From: Flavobacterium sp. NG2
GTDB lineage: Bacteria; Bacteroidota; Bacteroidia; Flavobacteriales; Flavobacteriaceae
Assembly: GCF_034119845.1 (NCBI RefSeq)
Contig: NZ_CP139420.1
Span: 1,714,001-1,778,000 of the forward strand
Direction: 5' to 3'
Length of the DNA: 64,000 bases
Part shown: positions 9,238-16,955 of the stretch, one piece after another
Layout: each line of letters begins with the position of its first letter
How positions within the stretch are numbered: position 1 is the first letter of the stretch
Notes under the pieces: model-generated
The model's input: only the letters and a program-made list of their open reading frames with translations
The model's database searches: none
Told to the model about the DNA's origin: nothing
Made by a program: the position numbers and the translations under genes

Positions 9238-9678
9238 ATGAAAATAAATCTCAAAAACGGTATTGATAAATTGCTTTTTGGTATGAAACAAAAAGATGTA
9301 ACAGCAATTTATGGCAAACCAACTAAAGAATATAAAGACGAAGACGGTCACCAAATTTTAGTGTACAATAACCTTAAAATGCGTTTGACTTTTTACCATG
9401 ACGAAGATTTTAAACTAGGTTATATTGTGGCTTCAAGTCCAGCCTTGGAATTGTTTGGTAACAAAATCATCGGACAAAAAATCATCGATGTCAAAAAAGA
9501 CTTAGCTAAGAAAAACATCACTAAGTTTACGCAAGAAGAGTTTGATACTTTTGAGAATTATTTCAATGATGAAAACTGGATTATTTTTCAAACGGAGTTT
9601 GATGATGTAGTTAAATTTGAGATAGGAGCTATCATCAGTGATAAAGATGAGTTTGAGTGGAAATTTGGTAAAAAATAA
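9238..9678 (+). CDS. Hypothetical protein, 146 residues
   Basis: A soluble protein beginning MKINLKNGIDKLLFGMKQKD. The opening pattern GIDKLLFGMKQKDVTAIYGKP resembles proteins in which a short N-terminal hairpin is followed by a Gly-Lys-Pro turn, as in some immunity-like or SMI1-adjacent families, but I cannot assign it. It has many Lys/Asp residues and no membrane segment. A strong terminator lies 25 bases downstream, so it ends its transcription unit. Confidence 0.7.
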   Translation: MKINLKNGIDKLLFGMKQKDVTAIYGKPTKEYKDEDGHQILVYNNLKMRLTFYHDEDFKLGYIVASSPALELFGNKIIGQKIIDVKKDLAKKNITKFTQEEFDTFENYFNDENWIIFQTEFDDVVKFEIGAIISDKDEFEWKFGKK

Positions 9679-9703
9679 ATTTCAATAATTTTATAGTATA
9701 AGG

Positions 9704-9733
9704 AAACCGCCAATGAGAGTTGGCGGTTTTTTT
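9704..9733 (+). terminator. Strong hairpin terminator
   Basis: Perfect 10-bp stem AAACCGCCAA (9704-9713) with TTGGCGGTTT (9720-9729), then T's. Confidence 0.9.
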
Positions 9734-9746
9734 TATGAGTTTTAGC

Positions 9747-9754
9747 TATATTTG
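9747..9754 (+). promoter_or_regulatory. -7 box of the DUF1801 gene
   Basis: TATATTTG, 22 bases before the ATG at 9777. Confidence 0.55.
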
Positions 9755-9776
9755 ACCAATACAATTATTGTATAAT

Positions 9777-10142
9777 ATGACACCACTAGACGAATTTTAT
9801 CAAAGACAACAAGAACCTCTTAAAGGAGTTTATTTGGCTTTGCGTGATATCATTTTAAAGCAAGATGAAAATATTACACATAGTTTAAAATACGGCTGTC
9901 CTTTTTTTAGTTACAAAGGCAAGATGTTTTGTTATCTGTGGTTTCATAAAAAGTTCAAGCAACCTTATATTAGCTTGGTAGAAGGGATGTTATTTGAAGA
10001 GCCATTTTTACTACAAGAAAAAAGAGCCAGAATGAAAATCATGCTTTTGGACATGGATGAAGATTTGCCCATAGAACAAATTGAAGCTATTATTCAAAAA
10101 GCTATTTCGTTTTACCAATCAGGACTTATTAAAATAAAGTAG
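9777..10142 (+). CDS. DUF1801-like small protein
   Basis: The 121-residue product from the ATG at 9777 begins MTPLDEFYQRQQEPLKGVYL. It has the hallmarks of the DUF1801/YdhG fold: an N-terminal helix, an ITHSLKYGCPFFSYKGKMFC core (residues about 36-55), a YLWFHKKFKQPYISLVEG strand pair and a C-terminal helix. Family members are small soluble proteins of unclear role, a few of them involved in iron or stress responses. A TTG in the same frame at 9768 is possible, but the ATG sits better behind the promoter box. Convergent with the M28 peptidase gene. Confidence 0.75.
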   Translation: MTPLDEFYQRQQEPLKGVYLALRDIILKQDENITHSLKYGCPFFSYKGKMFCYLWFHKKFKQPYISLVEGMLFEEPFLLQEKRARMKIMLLDMDEDLPIEQIEAIIQKAISFYQSGLIKIK

Positions 10143-10268
10143 TAAATGTACAATTGCTTTTTTACAATCTATATTGATGTTTACCATTAAGAGATTAAGG
10201 GTGATTAAGTCTTAATTTTACTTAATTTCTTAATGGTAAAATTTTAAATCTTCATTTTAGTGAAATAA

Positions 10269-11282
10269 TTATCTATCGACCGTAATTCGGTTTTCGCGAT
10301 TGGCTAGTTCCCAAGCTACGACAAAGGCCAGTTGTGCTCTTTTGGCAAGGGCGTCATATTCTATTTTATCTGCAGTATCAGTTGGTCGATGATAATCAGC
10401 GTGCACACCGTTGAAAAAGAAAACGGATGGAATCCTGTGTTTTGCAAAATTGTAATGGTCGGAGCGTTCGTAGTAATGGTTTGGGTCACGAGGGTCATTG
10501 AATTTAAAATTCAAATCGAGTTGGGTGTATTTCTCGTTTGTAGCCAAGACAATGTTGTGTAATTCGGTTGATAAACGATCAGCGCCTATAACGTAAACAT
10601 AGTTATTTGTTGAAGGATGTTCGGCATCGCGACGACCTATCATGTCAATGTTGATATCACTAACAGTGTTTTTTAATGGAAATATTGGGTTTTCAGTATA
10701 ATAGGAAGAACCTAATAAACCGTGTTCTTCGCCTGTAAGATGCAAGAATAAGATGGAGCGTTTAGGGCCGTGGCCTTCATTTTTGGCAATTTGGAAAGCT
10801 TGCGCAATTTCTAACAAGCTTGAAGTTCCAGAGGCGTTATCATCGGCACCATTGAAAATGGTTTCTTTTTTCTTTCCAATATGGTCGTAATGAGCCGAAA
10901 TGATGATGATTTCTTCTGGTTTTTCGGTTCCTTCAATAAAAGCACAAATGTTTTCGGAAGCATTTAAGATTTGTCCACTTCTTGTTTTTAGGAATTGAGA
11001 GGGGATTTTTTGGTAAAAATCGGCTTGGTTTTTTGGGTGTGAAATTTTATTTTCTTGATAAAACGAAATCAGATAATTGCCTGCTTTTTTTTGTCCGATG
11101 GAGCCTGTGTCTCGCCCTTCCATAGTGTCTGCTGCAATGGTGAATACATGAGTTTTTAATTCCTCAGCCGTTATTGTGTTAAGGTATTTACTAGCGTCTG
11201 TTGTTAGTTTGTTGTCGGTTCTTTTGGTATTGGCACAGGATAGTGTTAGTAAAAGTAGGGAGAGAACAAGCGTTTTTTTCAT
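10269..11282 (-). CDS. M28-family zinc aminopeptidase, lipoprotein
   Basis: The 337-residue product has a lipoprotein signal (MKKTLVLSLLLLTLSC, Cys16). The M28 di-zinc ligands are all visible in order: the His/Asp of SAHYDHIG, the bridging Asp of NGADDNASGTSSLLE, the Glu-Glu of TGEEHGLLGS, the Asp of NIDMIGR, and the late His in FFFNGVHADYHRPTDT. It should remove N-terminal residues from peptides in the periplasm or at the envelope. No partner is next to it. Its start region faces rocD, with about 120 bases between the two. Confidence 0.88.
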   Translation of the reverse strand: MKKTLVLSLLLLTLSCANTKRTDNKLTTDASKYLNTITAEELKTHVFTIAADTMEGRDTGSIGQKKAGNYLISFYQENKISHPKNQADFYQKIPSQFLKTRSGQILNASENICAFIEGTEKPEEIIIISAHYDHIGKKKETIFNGADDNASGTSSLLEIAQAFQIAKNEGHGPKRSILFLHLTGEEHGLLGSSYYTENPIFPLKNTVSDINIDMIGRRDAEHPSTNNYVYVIGADRLSTELHNIVLATNEKYTQLDLNFKFNDPRDPNHYYERSDHYNFAKHRIPSVFFFNGVHADYHRPTDTADKIEYDALAKRAQLAFVVAWELANRENRITVDR

Positions 11283-11344
11283 TTTTTGATAGTATACGAT
11301 TCAAGAGCGAATAAAGATATAAAAATAGATTAACTATTTGAATG

Positions 11345-11376
11345 TTTGGGGCTCGGTGTAATTATCACTATTTTTG
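11345..11376 (+). promoter_or_regulatory. Promoter of rocD
   Basis: TTTG at 11345-11348, a 20-base spacer and TATTTTTG at 11369-11376 fit the Bacteroidota -33/-7 pattern. The ATG follows 26 bases later. Confidence 0.65.
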
Positions 11377-11402
11377 CACTTTAATGAATAAAAAACGACA
11401 TC

Positions 11403-12653
11403 ATGCAACAAGTACAAGATCAACTTTCATCGAAATCAGAAGCATTAATAGCAAAAGAAAATAAATATGGTGCTCATAATTATCATCCTTTGCCAGTGGT
11501 TCTAGAGAAAGGGGAAGGTGTTTTTGTTTGGGATGTGGATGGAAAAAAATATTATGATTTTCTTTCCGCCTATTCTGCCGTAAATCAAGGGCATTGTCAT
11601 CCTAAGATTGTAGGGGCGATGGTGAGTCAAGCGCAAACTTTGACATTGACTTCCCGTGCTTTTTATAATGACCAATTAGGAGTTTATGAAGAATATGTTA
11701 CTAAGTATTTTGGTTTTGATAAAATGTTACCCATGAATACAGGTGCTGAAGCGGTGGAAACTGCTTTGAAACTGTGTAGAAAATGGGCATACGAAGTAAA
11801 AGGAATCGCTGAAAACCAAGCACAAATTATTGTTTGTGAAAATAATTTCCACGGAAGAACGACTACGATAATTTCGTTTTCAAATGATGAAGGAGCACGC
11901 AAGAACTTTGGTCCTTATACGGAAGGTTTTGTTAAAATAGAGTATGATAATCTTGAGGCTTTGGAAAGAGTTTTAGAATCATCATCCACTATTGCAGGAT
12001 TTTTGGTGGAACCTATTCAAGGGGAAGCCGGAGTTTATGTGCCTAGTGAAGGCTATTTGGCGAAAGCCAAAGCATTGTGTGAAAAATACAATGTGTTATT
12101 TATTGCTGATGAGGTACAAACAGGGATTGCACGTACGGGTAGATTATTAGCTGTACATCACGAAAATGTACAACCTGATATTTTGATTCTAGGGAAAGCG
12201 CTTTCAGGTGGTGTTTATCCCGTGTCGGCTGTTTTGGCTGATGATGCGATTATGAATGTAATTAAGCCAGGGCAGCACGGTTCTACGTTTGGTGGGAATC
12301 CTGTAGCGGCGGCAGTAGCAATTGCAGCTTTGGAAGTGATAAAAGACGAAAAATTAGCGGAGAATGCAGAACGTTTGGGAATAATTCTAAGAGATGGACT
12401 AAACGAAATTGCTAAAAAGAATTCGTTAATAACCTTAGTAAGAGGAAAAGGATTGCTAAATGCGATTGTAATTAATTGTGATGAAGAATCCGATTTGGCT
12501 TGGGAAATTTGCTTGAAATTTAGAGACTTAGGTTTGTTAGCGAAACCTACACATGGTAATAAAATTCGTTTGGCACCACCATTAGTAATTACCGAAGAGC
12601 AAATAAAAGATTGTCTAAGTATCATTGAAAAAGCATTACAAGCTTTTGTATAA
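11403..12653 (+). CDS. rocD: Ornithine aminotransferase
   Basis: A class-III PLP aminotransferase of 416 residues that transfers the delta-amino group of ornithine to 2-oxoglutarate, giving glutamate semialdehyde. Visible are the N-terminal [20 protein letters not shown] typical of OATs, [17 protein letters not shown] (PLP phosphate site), [23 protein letters not shown] (Asp contacting the pyridine N) and [14 protein letters not shown] with the Schiff-base Lys in GKALSGG. The [10 protein letters not shown] motif is also present. It has its own promoter. It links arginine/ornithine breakdown to proline and glutamate, a fitting neighbour to nitrogen genes, though it is not in an operon with them. 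Confidence 0.92.
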   Translation: MQQVQDQLSSKSEALIAKENKYGAHNYHPLPVVLEKGEGVFVWDVDGKKYYDFLSAYSAVNQGHCHPKIVGAMVSQAQTLTLTSRAFYNDQLGVYEEYVTKYFGFDKMLPMNTGAEAVETALKLCRKWAYEVKGIAENQAQIIVCENNFHGRTTTIISFSNDEGARKNFGPYTEGFVKIEYDNLEALERVLESSSTIAGFLVEPIQGEAGVYVPSEGYLAKAKALCEKYNVLFIADEVQTGIARTGRLLAVHHENVQPDILILGKALSGGVYPVSAVLADDAIMNVIKPGQHGSTFGGNPVAAAVAIAALEVIKDEKLAENAERLGIILRDGLNEIAKKNSLITLVRGKGLLNAIVINCDEESDLAWEICLKFRDLGLLAKPTHGNKIRLAPPLVITEEQIKDCLSIIEKALQAFV

Positions 12654-12727
12654 TTGTATGAAATAGTTGCAAAAAGAAGCTTTTTGCTTCATAAGTACAT
12701 AAAATTTGAGATTTTTTTAGTTTTAAT

Positions 12728-12765
12728 TACGTATTTATACTTATATTTGTCTAAGTATTTACGTA
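12728..12765. promoter_or_regulatory. Possible operator around the cobA -7 box
   Basis: An imperfect inverted repeat places TACGTATTTATACTTA (from 12728) opposite TAAGTATTTACGTA (ending 12765). The -7 box TATATTTG (12742-12749) lies between and partly inside the arms. The two outer TACGTA blocks are 32 bases apart, about three helical turns. No -33 TTG is visible, which would fit regulator-dependent transcription (inference). Confidence 0.55.
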
Positions 12766-12868
12766 GTTAAGCTGATTAGTAATCAAATTTGAAAATAGAA
12801 TGGTCGATTTTTTACGTCAAAAGTTAGAACGAACAGTTGCTGTTTTCAAATTCTTAAATGAAAATAAT

Positions 12869-13663
12869 ATGAATAAGTCCAATACACCTAAGTTAACGAT
12901 TGTAGGAGCGGGTCCAGGAGATGTAGAGTTAATCACAATGAAGGCAATAAAAGCTTTAGAAGCTGCTGATGTGGTATTGTATGATGCTTTGGTAAACGAA
13001 GACTTATTGCAATATGCACCAAATGCTGAAATTGTTTTTGTAGGGAAACGTCTAGGATGTCACGCTTATAGTCAAGATCAAATTAATGCACTTATTGTGT
13101 CCATGGCTCAACAACACGGACATGTAGTCCGTTTAAAAGGAGGAGATCCTTTTGTTTTTGGAAGAGGAAGTGAAGAAATAGAATACGCACAAGAATTTGG
13201 TTTAGAAACCGCTATTGTTCCCGGAATATCTTCTTCGATGGGAGTGCCTGCTTTGAACGGTATTAGTTTAACTCAGCGCAAAGTGGCAGAGAGTTTTTGG
13301 GTGATTACAGGGACAACATCAGATCATAAATTGTCTAAGGATGTGACTTTGGCATCGCAATCATCAGCAACGGTAGTTATTTTAATGGGAATGCATAAAT
13401 TGAACGAAATTGTAGATGTATATCAATCAAATAGAACGGATGATTTGCCAATAGCAATTATTCAAAATGGTACAAGAGCAGATCAAAAGAAAGTGATAGG
13501 AACAATGAGTTCGATTACAGATTTAGTGAAAGACCAACAAATTTCATCGCCAGCCATTATTGTGATTGGTGAAGTAGTGGGAAATATATCGAAGTTGACG
13601 GAATACTTAGTTGAAGAAAATATAGAAGACGAATTTGTATATCAAAATTTAAGTTTGATTTAA
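12869..13663 (+). CDS. cobA: Uroporphyrinogen-III C-methyltransferase
   Basis: SAM-dependent methylation of uroporphyrinogen III to precorrin-2, the entry step to siroheme (and cobalamin). The 264-residue product from the ATG at 12869 (MNKSNTPKLT) has LTIVGAGPGDVELITMKA, VVLYDALVNEDLL, VFVGKRLGCHAYSQDQI, VVRLKGGDPFVFGRGSEE and VPGISSSMGVPALNGISLTQ, the successive SUMT signatures. The frame is also open to an ATG at 12800, but the extra 23 residues are not family-like and start just after a possible operator. It stands without the sulfite or nitrite reductase genes that often accompany it. Confidence 0.88.
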   Translation: MNKSNTPKLTIVGAGPGDVELITMKAIKALEAADVVLYDALVNEDLLQYAPNAEIVFVGKRLGCHAYSQDQINALIVSMAQQHGHVVRLKGGDPFVFGRGSEEIEYAQEFGLETAIVPGISSSMGVPALNGISLTQRKVAESFWVITGTTSDHKLSKDVTLASQSSATVVILMGMHKLNEIVDVYQSNRTDDLPIAIIQNGTRADQKKVIGTMSSITDLVKDQQISSPAIIVIGEVVGNISKLTEYLVEENIEDEFVYQNLSLI

Positions 13664-13690
13664 AATACGTTAGTTTGTAAAATACGTTAA

Positions 13691-13716
13691 AAGGTTAGAT
13701 TCGTCTAGCCTTTTTT
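13691..13716 (+). terminator. Terminator of cobA
   Basis: Nine-bp stem (13691-13699 with 13704-13712, one G-U pair) closed by a TTCG loop, then T's. Confidence 0.85.
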
Positions 13717-13869
13717 GTGGGCTTTCGCCAAAGTGGATTGGGATTGGGTAGAAAAATGTTTTTTCACAAAGATACGCCAAGAGAAAACACAGAGAATCAC
13801 AAAGGTTTTAAAACCAAATGGAGATATGAAATAGGATTTTAAAAAAAGGCACACATATAATTGAACGGA

Positions 13870-13962
13870 TTGAGAGCCTTAGGCTCGGTATATTTTGTAG
13901 GGATGGATTTTAATCCATCCATGTATATAGACAAAGGGAATTGAGTGCCGTAGGTACGGTAT
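13870..13962. repeat. REP-like palindromic units
   Basis: Two related units, TTGAGAGCCTTAGGCTCGGT (from 13870) and TTGAGTGCCGTAGGTACGGT (from 13941), each with a short palindrome, flank a perfect hairpin at 13901-13920 (GGATGGATT, two-base loop, AATCCATCC). No transposase is adjacent. The remainder of this 348-base gap (13717-14011) holds degenerate AT-rich sequence and no gene that I can see. Confidence 0.6.
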
Positions 13963-14011
13963 GATTTTTAATGCGGTTGACAGTAATTTTCTTCCGTTTC
14001 GTTCTCGTTAA

Positions 14012-14407
14012 TTAATCAAACCAAATTCCTGTATCTATAAAATCTATATTGTATGATTTGCATTTTGGACAAAAGTTTTTGCTTTTTTTAAAACATTTAC
14101 CACCCCAATAATGATTTTCAATTTCCAAATCCTCTGTAAACATACCAGGCTCATAATATGGAATATATTTTTCATTCTTCGTTTCAATTTCAATTTCAAT
14201 GCTTTTGGAAAAAAAATATAGAAATTTCTTTTTAATAATTACAGTTTTTTTGTAATCATATAGATTTATTTGCTCAATTTCATTAGATTCAGTATTTAAT
14301 GCTGGTGCGCCATATTTAGTTAAATGATTTAATCTACCTCCACCAATACCTATTGACTTTGTTTTGTAACCACAGTTGATACAAATTGGTGAAATTGCAA
14401 AACCCAT
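14012..14407 (-). CDS. Hypothetical protein with CxxC zinc-ribbon pairs
   Basis: A 131-residue soluble protein with a CINC pair at residues 9-12, a lone Cys at 105 and a CPKC pair at 113-116, so two knuckles could bind one zinc from opposite ends of the chain. The middle is Lys/Glu/Ile-rich (residues 50-80). I do not recognise a family. Its codon use is noticeably more AT-rich than the neighbouring core genes, consistent with an accessory island. A duplicated spacer lies just upstream. Function unknown. Confidence 0.6.
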   Translation of the reverse strand: MGFAISPICINCGYKTKSIGIGGGRLNHLTKYGAPALNTESNEIEQINLYDYKKTVIIKKKFLYFFSKSIEIEIETKNEKYIPYYEPGMFTEDLEIENHYWGGKCFKKSKNFCPKCKSYNIDFIDTGIWFD

Positions 14408-14511
14408 AATATCTATAATTTAAAATGTTTTAATTGTTCTTTGGTAATAATTTACTTACGCTAATTTTTGGTTTTTAATTAAACCAATATTTACAGATCA
14501 AAATGAAGAAT

Positions 14512-14621
14512 GATTCGTCGCTTGGCGATATAGCTGATGAAGGAAGCCTTATCTCTCGTTTAAACACAATTTTCCAAGTACAAAACCATCTTTAAATTCA
14601 GCCTAAAACCCTAATCACGAC
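14512..14621. repeat. Island spacer repeat, copy 1
   Basis: About 110 bases recognisably similar to 15109-15216. Shared blocks include GATT..., GCTTGG, AAGGAAG, TTATCT, ATCTTTAAATT and AGCCTAAAAC in the same order. It lies between the first and second genes of the island. Confidence 0.65.
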
Positions 14622-14642
14622 AATCTGTTATAAAAAGTTTCA

Positions 14643-15041
14643 TTAATTCCTATTTGCAATCTCTACTTGATAAAATCCTTTTTGTTTTAAAATCAATAAG
14701 CTAATTATCCCATCGTTGTTATAAACAATCTCATTTTTAATATTATCAAGATCAATTGAATTTTCATTGTTTTCTTCTAATATTGAATTTACTATTCCAA
14801 AAAATTCGTGTGCAATATCTGTCGGAATAGAAAATGTAATCGATTTCCATCCTTGCTTGTAATTTTCCTTATATTGATAATCATTGTAAAAATGATTTTT
14901 GATAATATTGTGCTTTTCTAAAACTTTATATTCGTTATCTTCCTGAATCTTCTTACCTGTTTTTTTCTCGCTTAATTCAAACAATTCTTTATGTATACCT
15001 GCTCGTTTTGACAATTCGTCTGTAAATATTGAATAGTTCAT
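14643..15041 (-). CDS. Hypothetical protein, 132 residues
   Basis: A soluble, Lys/Glu/Asn-rich protein starting MNYSIFTDELSKRAGIHKEL, with mixed helical and strand segments and no signal peptide or membrane span. A patch ITFSIPTDIAHEFFGIVNS sits near residue 70. I do not recognise the family. It is flanked on both sides by copies of the same ~110-base spacer, and an 18-base A run (T at 15056-15073 on the plus strand) lies just upstream of its start. AT content suggests acquisition. Function unknown. Confidence 0.6.
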   Translation of the reverse strand: MNYSIFTDELSKRAGIHKELFELSEKKTGKKIQEDNEYKVLEKHNIIKNHFYNDYQYKENYKQGWKSITFSIPTDIAHEFFGIVNSILEENNENSIDLDNIKNEIVYNNDGIISLLILKQKGFYQVEIANRN

Positions 15042-15108
15042 TTTTTTGGTTTTAATTTTTTTTTTTTTTTTTTCAGAATACTCTCGTGACGTGGAAATTG
15101 CTTAAAAC

Positions 15109-15216
15109 GATTGACTGCTTGGTAATGTGGCAGATTAAGGAAGTTTTATCTTTCGGTTAATGATTAATTTAACAAGTAAAAACTATCTTTAAATTAAGCC
15201 TAAAACTCAAATCGAC
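15109..15216. repeat. Island spacer repeat, copy 2
   Basis: Second copy of the island spacer, lying directly downstream of the nuclease-like gene (minus strand) and upstream of the 132-residue gene. Similarity to copy 1 runs for roughly 105 bases. Confidence 0.65.
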
Positions 15217-15234
15217 TTTTATAAATTGTGTAGA

Positions 15235-16467
15235 TTAGAATGGTAGATCATCATCATAAGCCTTTTTAATAGATTTTACATTATTGGTATTAATTTTTAA
15301 ATTATTTGGAAGATAAGTATTTCGATAATTATTTTTTGACATAATAATTGCTTCTTCATAACTCCATTTTTGATCAGGTGTTACTTGATGTGTTATCTCA
15401 ATTTTTTTTTCTGAAATACATTTTATAATGTTTTCTATAAGTTCACAACATTTATAAGTTTCTTTGATAATTTGCTTTTCGGAAAACTTGACCATTGCCC
15501 AATTTAATTCTTCAAAAAAATCTTCTCTTTCTTTGTCTGAAGTTCTTTCGTGGTGAATAGGTTGCCCATTTTCAGCAGAATATGGCTCATCAATTTCAAT
15601 AACTAAATAAAATCCTGTTTTATTACAAACTAATAAAAAGTCAGGTTGGTAAGAATTTGTGATTTCTATTGGGACAATATCTGTTTTGATTTGATTACCA
15701 AAATATTGTAATAAAAACTCTAAAAAGAATTCCTCAGTTCTTCCTTTTACTGCAATTTTTTGATTAAAAGTATATTCTAATTCAGGTTTAAGTGACAAAT
15801 AAAAAATTTCTTTTTCTGCTTTCTCGCGATTTGTTTCTACTTTTTTTAATTTATTATATTTGTACTTTCGATAGTCTTCAATCGCTCTTGAAGTTATTTT
15901 ATTTACTTCTTCAGTAAAATTTGCAATTATTAAACTAAATTCTATTTCATCGAAATATTTTTTTTCTTCAATTTTTCTTTTAAAAAACCCAAAAAATATA
16001 AATATTATTGTAATAATACATAGGAATATTAAACAATATAAAGCATTTTGTATTGTAGAATATTTAAATGTAATTAAAGAGATTATAATATTTACAATTA
16101 TATTTAACTGAATAAAAAAAGGTATATTTTTTTCTATTTGAACAAGCTTAAAATTTCGTGGTTTCCTCGGAAGTTTATAATCTTCATTTGCAGGATTACT
16201 GTAATAAAAGTCTTTTAAACTAAAAATAATTTCATCTTCTTCAAAATTTAAATATTCGCTTAAGCTATAGTCGTCTTTAAATAGACCTTTATTGAAATTT
16301 GGAAATTTAAGGTAAACCCGTGAACTTAACGGATAATAGGATTCATTAATATGCTTTAAAATTTCTGTATAATGAATTTCTCTATTAATATTAATCTGGA
16401 TGTTTTTAGGAATTAATATAATTGGATAATTAGTATTAATATCATTTAATTTATAATTGTATTTCAT
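15235..16467 (-). CDS. Membrane-anchored protein with DUF559-like (PD-(D/E)xK) nuclease domain
   Basis: The 410-residue product has an unrecognised N-terminal domain (1-110), two membrane helices (about 119-136 and 141-163, split by a short KYSTIQNA turn), a charged helical linker (165-225) and a C-terminal alpha/beta domain. The latter reads TEEFFLEFL at 244, YQPDFLLV at 273, FYLVIEIDEPY at 287 and TSDKEREDFFEELNWAMVKF from 309. That order (helix Glu, PDF, strand with ExD, then D..R...L..W..V.F) is the DUF559/Vsr-like restriction endonuclease fold. I infer nuclease potential, with candidate residues Asp276, Glu291, Asp293 and Arg314. The tail ends KKAYDDDLPF. AT-rich; accessory. Target unknown. 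Confidence 0.6.
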   Translation of the reverse strand: MKYNYKLNDINTNYPIILIPKNIQININREIHYTEILKHINESYYPLSSRVYLKFPNFNKGLFKDDYSLSEYLNFEEDEIIFSLKDFYYSNPANEDYKLPRKPRNFKLVQIEKNIPFFIQLNIIVNIIISLITFKYSTIQNALYCLIFLCIITIIFIFFGFFKRKIEEKKYFDEIEFSLIIANFTEEVNKITSRAIEDYRKYKYNKLKKVETNREKAEKEIFYLSLKPELEYTFNQKIAVKGRTEEFFLEFLLQYFGNQIKTDIVPIEITNSYQPDFLLVCNKTGFYLVIEIDEPYSAENGQPIHHERTSDKEREDFFEELNWAMVKFSEKQIIKETYKCCELIENIIKCISEKKIEITHQVTPDQKWSYEEAIIMSKNNYRNTYLPNNLKINTNNVKSIKKAYDDDLPF

Positions 16468-16678
16468 TCGCGGATTTTCTTTAAAATTACAGCCAACTAT
16501 TCAATAAGCGAATAAACATTACTACTTCTATCCCAAAATGAAATGTTAGTCCCATTTTTTTGCCAAAAATATAACGTTCTATTTTACTCACTTCGGACAA
16601 ATTTAAAAATAATTCCTACATCTTAAACGAAAAGAAATAGTTTTTCAAGAAGAATTAAAATTATTAGTCAAAAAGTGA
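16468..16678. other. Intergenic, AT-rich, nothing recognised
   Basis: Upstream of the nuclease-like gene and before the structured repeat. No open frame, promoter box or terminator that I can support. Confidence 0.4.
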
Positions 16679-16800
16679 ATTGAGTGTAGATTTTGCGTGA
16701 GGGATAGAAGCGAAAATCCCGCAGCCCGACGTAGGAGGTGCGAGGAATTGTAGCGGATAGCCCGACCCGCTTTTTCGCGGGGCACGCCCAAAGTGGGAGT
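16679..16800 (+). ncRNA. Flavo-1-like structured intergenic element, copy A
   Basis: GC-rich relative to its surroundings. It shows the conserved pair GATAGAAGCG (16703) and GTAGCGGATAGCCCGA (from 16750), local hairpins GGGAT...ATCCC and a closing stem CCCGC-T5-GCGGG. The end motifs recur in three other places in the window. I believe this is the Flavo-1 RNA motif reported from Flavobacteria, but I could not run a covariance search. Confidence 0.55.
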
Positions 16801-16900
16801 GTGAATTTTGGATTTAGAAGAGGGAAGTTGGGTTGATTTGTTATTCTTGAAATCATGAAATAAATCTTCTTTTAACTTTGTGTCTTTGCTACTTACAACC

Positions 16901-16931
16901 TTTGAAGCTAAAGAACTTTATATTATATTTG
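16901..16931 (+). promoter_or_regulatory. Promoter of ffh
   Basis: TTTG (16901-16904), 19-base spacer, TATATTTG (16924-16931): a textbook Bacteroidota promoter. The ATG of ffh lies 25 bases downstream, which fixes the start at 16956. Confidence 0.75.
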
Positions 16932-16955
16932 CACTTCCTAAAAAACAATACTATC

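Noticed and set aside
12800..12868. Upstream ATG extension of cobA
   Set aside because: The 23 extra residues are unlike any SUMT start; the product from 12869 has the normal N-terminus.
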